The notes below the pieces were generated by a model that saw only the letters and a program-made list of their open reading frames with translations, was not told the DNA's origin and did not search any database. From assembly GCA_020912385.1 (NCBI GenBank), contig CP087215.1, positions 1,736,001-1,800,000 of the forward strand: a stretch of 64,000 nucleotides of DNA. Direction: 5' to 3'. The position numbers were made by a program, and so were the translations under genes. Below, in pieces: positions 55,875-64,000 of the stretch (position 1 is the stretch's first letter; the number at the start of each line of letters is the position of its first letter). The DNA comes from Neofusicoccum parvum. Its lineage: Eukaryota; Ascomycota; Dothideomycetes; Botryosphaeriales; Botryosphaeriaceae.

Positions 55875-55881
55875 TATATAA
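55875..55881 (+). promoter_or_regulatory. TATA box of the DPP IV gene
   Basis: TATATAA lies 106 bp before the ATG at 55981 and stands out in GC-rich surroundings. Confidence 0.6.
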
Positions 55882-55980
55882 TCACCATGCTTCCACCACT
55901 CGTTTTCCCCGGCGCCGCGCTCCTTTGAGGTCCTTCTTTGCGCTGCTCCCTCGGTCGCGCGTTGCTCCCGGCTCACCGCC

Positions 55981-58357
55981 ATGCAGGGATTCGTGTTGCT
56001 CGCCGCGCTCGCCGCCTCTATCGGCGTCGACGCAATCTACCCTCCTCGTGGTTCGACTGCGCCAAATACCAATGGCACCAAGCTGCTTACCTTCAATGAA
56101 ACGGTGCCCACCAGCCTCACGCCTTCGTCCATTTCGCTGGCATGGGTGGCGAGCGACGTTGACGGGCAGTACATCTATGCCGGCGACGATGGCGCACTGA
56201 TCCTTGCCAATGCCGTCACGGGCGAGAATGAGACCTTTGTCGCCGCCGACCAGGTGCCCGCCGACTACTGGGACTACTGGATCAGCTCCGACCTGAGCCG
56301 CGTCTTGTGGGCCACCAACTACACCAAGCAGTACCGCCACTCCTATTTCGCCGACTACTTTATTCTAGACATTGCGTCCGGCAACCTGGATCCTCTCGTT
56401 GCCGACCAAGTTGGAGACCTCCAGTATGCCGAGTGGGACCCCAATGGCGAGGCCATCGCCTTCGTTCGCGCCAACGACCTCTACATCTGGAGGGACGGCG
56501 AGGTCACGCGAATTACCTCCGACGGCGACCCCGACACGTTCAACGCGGTGCCCGATTGGGTCATGGAAGAGGAAATTCTCGGTGACCGCTACGCGCTTTG
56601 GTGGAGCCCCGACGGCGAGAAAATTGCCTATCTGAGCTTCAACGAGACGGGTGTTCCCACTTTCCGCGTCCCGTACTACAGTAAGCTGAAATATCCTGCC
56701 TTGATAATTCTCATAAGTACTTACGTCTTAATCAGTGGATAACACCCAGTATGGAACCTCGTACCCGCGTGAGCTAGAACTCAGGTATCCCAAGGTTGAC
56801 GCCACGAACCCCACTGTGGCTTTCAACCTGCTGGATGTTGCATCTGCGGAAATCACTCCCATTCCAATTGAAGCCTTCCCCGCTGATGATTTGATCATTG
56901 GAGAGGTTGCCTGGGTTACTGACGACCACTCAAACGTACTTTTCCGTGCCTACAACAGAGTCCAGGATTCTGAAAAGGTGGTCAACGTTGATGTGGCTTC
57001 TGGATCAACTTCTGTCGTGCGCGAGCGCCAGGAAGACGAGGGATGGCTCGACAACAACCTCGCTATCACGTATGTTGGCGCTGCGGCCGGAAACGGTACG
57101 AACGGAACCTACTACCTGGACCTCTCGGACGTCTCTGGCTGGACGCACATCTACCTCTACCCCGTGAGCGGAGGCGCTGCCATCCCTCTCACTTCCGGCG
57201 AATGGGAGGTTCGCTCCATCCTGAAGGTTGACAGCGAGCGTAGCCTTGTCTATTACACATCGACCGAGCACCACAGCACCGAGAGCCACCTCTACTCTGT
57301 GTCTTACAAGACATTTGTGAAGAAGCCGCTCGTCGATGACACTGTCGCGGCATACTGGTCCGCCTCTTTCTCTTCTGGTGGCTCCTACTACTCTCTATCC
57401 TACCAAGGTCCGGATGTTCCGTATCAGGAGCTCTACTCCATCAATTCCACTACCTCGCCGATCCGCACCCTCGTTGACAACGCAGCCTTCTACGCCCGCA
57501 TCAACGAATACAATCTCCCCGAACGCAGCTGGTTCGAGCTGGACCACCCCTCGGGCGAGAAGCTCAACGTGATGCAGCTCCTGCCCGCCAACTTCGACCC
57601 CTCCAAGAAGTACCCCGTCCTCTTCAACCCCTACGGCGGGCCCGGCGCCCAGCAGATCCCAAAGACGTGGAAGGCACTGTCCTGGAACGCGTACATCTCC
57701 TCGGACCCGGAGCTCGAGTACGTGCAGTGGGTGGTCGACAACCGCGGCACGGGCTACAAGGGCCGGGCCTTCCGGGCGCTCGTCGCGAAGCAGCTCGGCA
57801 CGCTGGAGGCCGAGGACCAGGTGTGGGCGGCGCAGCAGATCCTGCAGAACGAGTGGGCGGACCCGGAGCACGTGGTCATCTGGGGCTGGAGCTTCGGCGG
57901 GTACCTGTCGTCGAAGGTGGTGGAGCTGGACAGCGGGGTGTTCACGATGGGCCTGATCACGGCGCCCGTCACCGACTGGCGGTTCTACGACTCGATGTAC
58001 ACGGAGCGCTACATGAAGACGTACACGGCCAACCCGGCCGGGTACAACGCCACCGCCGTCCGCAAGACGGCCGGCTTCAAGAACATCGCCGGCGGCTTCC
58101 TCGTCACGCACGGCCTGGGCGATGACAACGTGCACTTCCAGCACTCGGCTGTCCTGGCAGACGTGCTGATGGGCGACGGCGTCAGCCCCGACAAGTTCGA
58201 CAGCCAGTGGTTCACCGATTCGGATCACAACATCAGGTACAACCGCGACAGCGCGTTCCTGTACAAGTTGCTGACGAAGCGCATCTACGAGGAGAAGCAG
58301 CGCGTGCCGGGCGAAGAGGAGGTGCATCAGTGGAGTAGGCGGCAGATCGTGTCGTGA
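55981..58357 (+). CDS. dpp4: secreted dipeptidyl peptidase IV (S9B)
   Basis: Two exons, 55981-56680 and 56736-58357, join in phase to give 773 residues, the normal size for secreted fungal DPP IV. It releases Xaa-Pro and Xaa-Ala dipeptides from peptides outside the cell. A signal peptide ([16 protein letters not shown]) leads to the eight-bladed beta-propeller, which contains the DWVMEEEI double-Glu motif that anchors the substrate amino terminus. The C-terminal hydrolase domain holds NPYGGPGAQ, the nucleophile Ser619 in WGWSFGGY, Asp697 in GDDNVHFQ and His731 in DSDHNIRY. Many N-glycosylation sites (NGT, NET, NYT, NST, NAT) fit a secreted protein. There is no membrane anchor, so this is the extracellular DPP IV type, not the vacuolar DPAP-B type. 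It would work with the secreted subtilisin at 36.8 kb in protein breakdown. Confidence 0.95.
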
Positions 58358-59235
58358 AGGGTATCGGGGAGGTGAAGCGCTGCTTGTGTTCGTTACTGGC
58401 TATTGTTCATATTACTATCGGATGGTTGATCCAAAATTTGTGCCTCACATCCGGATCGTCAATCCGGAAGTGGTTCTATCTACTGCAGTCCCTTTGCTTC
58501 TGTGTTTCCTGCCTCGTCCCTACCTATTTGACCCACCCGACTCCGCTCTCGCGTTCGCTATGCGAGCAGTCTTGTGTCAATGATTTCATAGCTAAACCTC
58601 CCATGAAGAACATTGCGCATGGAGGGGAATCCTATGTGTTCATCATCCATGAAACTTCAAAAACCCACGCTTCCCTCTCGCCATTCACACACCAGACGTG
58701 TGAACACGATTTAGGGCCGAGAGAGGACTTCGTGATAAATGTTTTATGTGCCGAGGAGCATCGAGGGAGGCAGTGGTTGTGTCCAGGCTAAGCGATGCGC
58801 TGGGTTTGAGGGTGGGAAGGGAGCGGCAATTGAGGCGGACACTGGAATTTATGCAAGTTCGGTGGAGGCGGGTGTCGGTGGAAAGTACGTGGTGACTGCG
58901 TGAGAGGAGACATTGAACTTAGCACACAGACACGTCTGCATTTTCTGAATGATAAGAAGGCAAAGCCTCGGGTGGGAGCGTCAGATGGCTGCCTGCCTGA
59001 GCTTTGCCGCATTCGCCTCTCCCCCCAAACCTTCCCCGGAGTGCTATCGCTCGTCTTTCGGTCGCTTCCTCGCATTACTGCGATGCGGACCTAGCCCACG
59101 AGCCGAGTACCAGCATCGTATCCTAATTGTCCCAATCCATAGTGTCCTTCGAGATCGCATATTTGCAAACTCCACCAAGACTAATAATCCGTTAGAGCAA
59201 GTCGCAAGTACGAAAGCCAAAAATCAGTAAGCCAC
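58358..59235. other. convergent intergenic region
   Basis: Nothing recognisable in about 880 bp; short chance frames only. It should contain the 3' ends of the DPP IV gene and of the small secreted protein gene. Confidence 0.5.
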
Positions 59236-59508
59236 TTACTCCGCGCATGATCTCACAATCGCTTCTTCTGGAGATGGTGAGGTGCCGTCGGGGTTCGGCC
59301 GAGTCCCGATCAGAGTGACCATATTTTTTTTGTTTGCCCCTCCACGAGTTTCGGGGTCAACATACGGCTTGTTGTTGATCGGAGCCAGCTTGACGGGTGG
59401 ACGACCACCGTGATAGGTATTGATACGTCTTTGAAGGATAGGAAGTGCAGAAATGGTGACGGGAAGCATCATAGCGCAGAGGGAGAAGAAGAAGTAAGTG
59501 AGCTTCAT
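59236..59508 (-). CDS. small secreted protein
   Basis: Small frame of 90 residues from the ATG at 59508 (an in-frame ATG at 59643 would add 45 residues before the signal). MKLTYFFFSLCAMMLPVTIS followed by ALPILQRR is a good signal peptide and possible Lys/Arg processing site. The mature part (~65 residues) is Pro/Asn/Gly-rich with one Cys and no recognised domain. The last codons and stop overlap a strong donor consensus: GCGGA then GTAAGT. A further 3' exon is therefore possible and the given C-terminus may be artificial. Small secreted proteins of this kind in plant-associated fungi are often called effector candidates, but nothing here proves that. Repeats flank the gene on its upstream side. 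Confidence 0.5.
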   Translation of the reverse strand: MKLTYFFFSLCAMMLPVTISALPILQRRINTYHGGRPPVKLAPINNKPYVDPETRGGANKKNMVTLIGTRPNPDGTSPSPEEAIVRSCAE

Positions 59509-59766
59509 CGTGATGGAGATATTATGGGCAGGAAGGGTTTTCTCGAGGTTTGGAAAATTGCACAGCTGGAGAATGGCAGTGGCTAGAAGCGAGATCTCAA
59601 CAAGGGAAACAGCTACAAGCTTGGATAAGGGTCTTTTGGACATGTAACTCTGGTGGGAGAAGCGAAGTCAATCCGTCCCAAGGCTACACAGAAAGCGGTA
59701 CTCAACAACCGTGATTGTATAGAAGGGTGCTTAACATAGAGATGTGAAAATCAATGAAGAGTCCAA

Positions 59767-59827
59767 GTATCCATAGTGCGTCTGCGTTTTGTTCAGTGCA
59801 CTTCTGCCTCCGGATGAATGCTTCAAA
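59767..59827 (+). repeat. dispersed ~65 bp repeat, copy C
   Basis: Reads AGTATCCATAGTGCGTCTGC, then GTGCACTTCTGC and the core CCTCCGGATGAATGCTTCAA. It shares block order and spacing with copies A, B and D, though its left arm of the palindrome is altered. Confidence 0.65.
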
Positions 59828-60087
59828 TCCCTAAGTTGGTGCGGCACTTTGCGAGCGCATTGCGGTAGTATGGCTAAAGGCGTGTTCATCACGACTTCAG
59901 ATATGAATTATATATTGAAAACTTTCAACAATACAAAAACAAAGTGTTGTCCTTGTTGCTAGTGTGCGTTAGCGCGGGTTCAACAAGCGCGATGTGAGAG
60001 GTCTCCACATACCAACATCAAACTGGGATGACTTATGCACTTTCCAAAATGAAACTGACTAATGCATGTCTTTAAAGGTAATTGAGA

Positions 60088-60150
60088 TATTCATTCGGAT
60101 GCGTTTGGTACTCTATAATTGCACACTTGCGTCCAGACGAATGCTTCAAC
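60088..60150 (+). repeat. dispersed ~65 bp repeat, copy D
   Basis: Reads TATTCATTCGGATGCGTTTG, then TTGCACACTTGCGTCCAGAC and GAATGCTTCAAC. The right half is almost identical to copy A (read on its own strand). Confidence 0.7.
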
Positions 60151-60288
60151 GGCCCTTACATGTGAGAGGATTTGGGGAGACTAGAAACTCCCAAAGTATT
60201 TACTTCCCTTGAATATAACGAAAGAAAGAAACGAGAATGTGGGAACAGCTTCCAGATAATGCCTTTATCCTGTGCTTCATCGCCCTGT

Positions 60289-62148
60289 TCATGGTTCGTC
60301 TTTCTTAATCGGCAACTTATGCGCTTCATTGGAAGGCATCTCCAGTACTTTTGTCTCCGAAGGCAGTTCATGCACCTCGTTGGGAGGCATCTCCGAGATT
60401 TTCGCCTCCGGCGACAATTCATGCACCTCATTAGAAGGCATCTCCAACACTCTCTCCGTCGGCAACTCAATTATCTCTTCCCCATCCACCTCTGCATGAG
60501 CACCACGTTTACTGCCAGGCACATTTCCTTGCCCGTCACTTAGTTCTGATGGCTGATTAATCTGTGCAGAGTTCTTGTTCCTCCGCCGAATGACCAACCA
60601 AGCAAGACCTGCGAGCAGCGCGAGAACTACTGCACCGCCGACGGTGCCGCCAATGATTGCAGAATTATTCTTATTTCCATTGCTAGAACCCGATTCGAGG
60701 TTGCTGCTGGGAGTCGCGAAGAGAGTTCGGATTTCGTCATTCAGCCCCGCACCGTCGTCATAGTTCCTGATACGTTGTCAATTTACAGGTCCAACCGTTT
60801 CCGACAATCCTGGGACTCAAGAGTTCCTACCCGTTCCTGTACCATTCTTGAACAATCTCTGGAGACTCGTACTCTGCTGCATCAGCGTCATATCCGCTGC
60901 TCCAGCTCAATTGTGTCATGTCGAAGATACCAAGACCTCGAACCCATGGGTCTGGATCTTCCCTGTTTTATTTCAGATTAAGAAATGTCTTAGTGAAAGT
61001 GATGAGCTTACCACCCAGCCGGCCAGGGCTTGCCGATACCTCCGATGACAAGCATCTGACGCTTACCAACAACATTACAGGTGTGAACGCATCGGGGAGA
61101 GCCGGTGGTGGTAGGGACTTTGAACCAGTGGAAGCCTGGAAGAGATAAGATGTATATGTCATCAAGTACCCCGTCGCTGAAGTCATAGTAGCCGCCCATG
61201 ATAAAGCTGCCGATTGAGAGGTTAGCGCCTCTTCTGAGAGTTGGATGTGCAGACTGCTTACATCTCGTAAGTGTTGTTGTTTCCCTGTGCACCAACTACG
61301 CAGAAAAAGGTTCTCGGTGAAGGTCTGTCTCCGGTGGTGACTTGCGAGTACCATCTCTTTTCTGTCGGCTCGTACATGGTGATGTTTGTGAAATCCAGTT
61401 TCTGCGGCTTTTGTGAATCGGCCGCCAGGGTCAGTGCGTTTCCTCCAAACATAAAGAGGAAGCCCTCTCTTCCGAAAGTCGGCACGTAGTGCATTTGACC
61501 CAGTAGTGCTGTTCCGTATGTTGTGTAGCCAGTTGCTGATTCATTGGTCCACTGCCTTTGGGTCCAGTTGTACGACACTAGTCCTGGGACTGGATAGCCA
61601 GCGTAGCTCGCGTTAGGATCCATCGTCAAATTTGGATCCGTCAGGTTCGACGATTGACCACCGAGGACATACCCGGTATCCTTGCTGGTCGCGACAAGCC
61701 CGTCATTAGTTCGCGTGTACCGATCCAATTCATTCGAGTTGGATGGCGTCTCCTTGCTCCAGTTGCCATGGCCGGATGTACCTATTGTGAGTTTCCAGAG
61801 CGCTGTTTCTGGGGGTGTTACGTTCCTCGCGGCGGAAACGGCACCGGAAAAGAGATAAATCGTGTTGTTGCCATCGGGCCAGAGGCCAGGATTATCGAAA
61901 CTTGGAGCATCGCCTTTGTCTATCGTTTGAATCTGGACAGTTCTGTTGGTCCAACTGGTGCTCATGTCGATGAAGAGTGTCTGATTGTTGTCTCGCAGAA
62001 TCTCGGTGTCATTGTTGCCATCGATATATTGAGATAGTGCGCCACCGTCGATATAGACGAAATTTCCGAGAACGACTGAACGGTGTTTTGATCGTCTGAT
62101 GAAGTTGGACGCCGATGGATCACTTGATTGTCGGCGCTCGATGTTCAT
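60289..62148 (-). CDS. kelch-repeat single-pass membrane protein
   Basis: Four exons (first 62148 to about 61263, then about 61210-61014, 60964-60836 and 60765-60289) join in phase to give about 560 residues. The first ~450 residues form a kelch-type beta-propeller: YIDGGALSQYIDG, NTIYLFSGAVS, DTGYVLGGQSSN, GFLFMFGGNALTL, SFIMGGYYDFSDG, MLVIGGIG and SYDG-like blades with the GG and Trp/Tyr spacing of the repeat. Many N-glycosylation sites (NNT, NRT, NLT, NAS, NWT, NES) show that this part is outside the cell. One membrane span (AIIGGTVGGAVVLALLAGLA) with the IRRRNKN stop-transfer follows, then a cytosolic tail with three imperfect repeats of the EMPSNEVHELSPE kind. No signal peptide is visible, so an exon upstream of 62148 may be missing. 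Role unknown; surface adhesion or sensing is a guess. Confidence 0.75.
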
Positions 62149-64000
62149 CTTATCGAATCTCTGATCATGGGGACGCTGAGATGAAGAGGCTCTACCGTAA
62201 CTGGCAAGATGCCCTATTTCACAGATGATCAGAATCTTATGACATGATCTTGGAAGTAAACATAGCGTATCGCAAGGTGGGGACGGGAAGGAAAAACGAG
62301 GAGCGAATGATTGGTCCGAATATTCTAGAGAAGAATGGCGGAAATTTGATGAATAAGTACCAAGAAGAGGGGTATTCCCGACTTAATCCCTGGTCACGTC
62401 TTTTGACACGTGTCTGCTGATCATACTGTTTTTGTTGCTGAGTACGAACCACTAAGCTTTCTATGGGCGGTCATCACATGTGGAGTCACTACTCTATATA
62501 GCGAGAAGATTTCTGTATCAAATCGCAGCTTGATGAAGTCGAGATGATTTCTCCCTCTCCTTCCCAAGAATCGCACACGCGCTCAATGTATCAATACACA
62601 CGTGCCGATTCAAAATTTATGCCCATGACTCCAGTGCCGTGGGGGCTAAAAAATCGTCCGATCAGAGGCCTCCGTATTACACAAGCTAACCACCAAAGCG
62701 GCCGCATTGCTGTTGCCTGCAGCACCCCATGTAAGTGATATTGGAGTGGAGCACACCGCAATACGAGTCACGAGATCAGTTTAGCACTGATCATTCGTCC
62801 AGGCTTCTAGAAAAGACAGCTGCAACTTCTCTCGAACTCGTTTTTCCTCTCTCGTGGCACGAGGCCTTAAGCCCTTTTACCTTCTTTCGTCCAGCTGTCA
62901 GATTCATGACGTCCGGCTCATTGGTGCATTTGCCATTTCTGTGTCCATTAGGTTGTTGCCGTGCCACTCGGTTATACGGCACGGCTCTTGTTTCGCTTCT
63001 CTTCGCTTGCCTCTTGGCCGCTTGAGTCTTGCCCGAGGTCTCGCCCCATCACACAGTGTGCTTCAACTCCTGTGCGAAATAAATGCTGTTACGATACATA
63101 CGACATGGCGAAGAAACTATCTTACTACTTCTACGCGCTCTTATAGGCTGTATAAACCAACTGCATAGCGATTGTTTTCTTTCTGGATCACATTTAAACC
63201 TTCTTCATCATATCGCTCGAGTCGCCACCATTCCTAATTTTCCCTACGCTCTATACTCCAAGGAGTCTACTCTGCTTTAAAGTCACGATAATCTCGTTTC
63301 TCGTGGCTTTACGTTGTGTCTCCGGTACTACGAGAGAACATAGAAAAATGGCGCTAAAATGTCGACTGAGCAATTATACGGACAATACGGAGCCGCGCGA
63401 CGTACAATATACAATGGTACCTGCTTTTTCGACCTCTCCTTTCTATATCATAACTCCCCATAGCCATATTTTAACCCTACCTTATAAGTAATAGCCGTAG
63501 TATACGCTTTATATATATACCGGCTATATAAAGTTCTACCGTATTCTCTTACTCTTATTAAGTAGACTCTCCAAAATCAGGAGGTTCTGCGCTCAGGAGG
63601 GAAAACATCGTCTTGGCTTCTACCCAGGTGTTTCCTGTTGATAAAGTAGACATGCGCCATGAAATGAGTTTATTTATATCTTTATGGTGCGGCCAGTGCT
63701 TCTCCAAATATGGGAACGCGCTTCACGTGAGGCAATTCTGGTCTTGTAAGCATCATAGCCCACTCTAAAGCTTTGCAGTTGGCAATCGAGTTGCGCGAAC
63801 TTAATTGAATTCTCTGGAAACCCCAAAGTTGCCTATGAAAACAAATTTCCGTGGCTGAAGCGTATGAATTTACGCTCACTTTCATATTTAGTCTATGCTC
63901 AATTACTATGAAACCTGAAAGGTGTGTCGATCAACCAGCTCACTCGCCAGCCAGCCACAGCATGAGTACGGTTGCTGCTTGGCTACTGGCTCTACACAAT
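62149..64000. other. gene-free right edge with decayed repeat
   Basis: No supported gene. Short frames at 62.5-63.2 kb and 63.68-63.88 kb have no domain. The 63.3-63.6 kb part is AT-rich and holds copy 2 of the decayed dispersed element. Confidence 0.5.
63395..63553 (-). repeat. decayed AT-rich dispersed element, copy 2
   Basis: The reverse complement reads AGTAAGAGAATACG, TATATAAAGCGTATAC, AGGGTTAAAATATGGCTATG and GGTCGAAAAAGCAGGTACCAT, aligned in the same order as 27221-27400. Orientation is opposite to copy 1. Confidence 0.65.

Larger units (their letters stand above)
59509..60288. other. intergenic region with two repeat copies
   Basis: Contains copies C and D of the ~65 bp dispersed repeat in the same orientation, 0.3 kb apart. 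No gene is visible. Composition is AT-rich. Confidence 0.55.

Noticed and set aside
1..64000. CRISPR arrays, bacterial operons or rRNA genes
   Set aside because: None was seen; spliceosomal introns and protein families show nuclear fungal DNA.

Overview
This 64 kb window comes from a filamentous ascomycete, probably a Dothideomycete with a plant-associated life. Most coding regions are broken by short (about 45-90 bp) GT..AG introns. The gene content is typically fungal: an AA9 cellulose-active monooxygenase with a CBM1 tail, a secreted proteinase-K-type subtilisin, a class 3 lipase, a secreted dipeptidyl peptidase IV, an ankyrin/CorA-like protein and a fungal gasdermin-like protein. The class assignment is inference; no marker sequence fixes the species. 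All functions come from reading motifs by eye, without database searches.

Layout. 0-1.7 kb: a decayed Ty3/gypsy integrase fragment. 1.7-6.4 kb (-): a ~1,300-residue protein with an inactive SERAC1-like hydrolase region, ankyrin repeats and a CorA-like membrane end. 7.5-13.1 kb: a SNU23/ZMAT2 splicing factor, a weak unknown gene, a DUF3253 protein and an intronless AA9-CBM1 enzyme. 13.1-15.75 kb: no gene. 15.8-20.8 kb: an ornithine decarboxylase and a major facilitator transporter, divergently arranged. 21.1-26.9 kb: a TPR-subtilase protein (-), a single-pass membrane protein (+) and a gasdermin-like protein (+). 27.8-35.4 kb: a CocE/NonD-type hydrolase, a short-chain dehydrogenase, a broken FAD monooxygenase and an F-box-like protein. 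36.8-40.9 kb: a secreted subtilisin, three tandem repeats and a secreted lipase. 43-51 kb: housekeeping genes (GET3, an ISWI remodeler, a Ubc15/UBE2G1-type E2). 51.9-58.4 kb: a basic-repeat unknown, a four-span membrane protein and DPP IV. 59-64 kb: a small secreted protein, a kelch membrane protein and repeat-rich sequence.

The most interesting locus is 21.1-26.9 kb. Fungal gasdermins such as HET-Q1 of Podospora are released to form pores when a subtilisin-like protease removes a short C-terminal tail, and such pairs are often neighbours. Here a gasdermin-like protein with a 55-residue acidic tail lies 2.3 kb from a subtilase with intact Asp/His/Ser whose N-terminal half is TPR-like. This looks like a complete cell-death module of NLR-like style but without a visible nucleotide-binding domain.

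The window also carries several repeat families: a four-copy ~65 bp dispersed element with a palindromic core, a decayed AT-rich element present at 27.2 kb and inverted at 63.4 kb, and three tandem ~180 bp units that each contain an inverted repeat.
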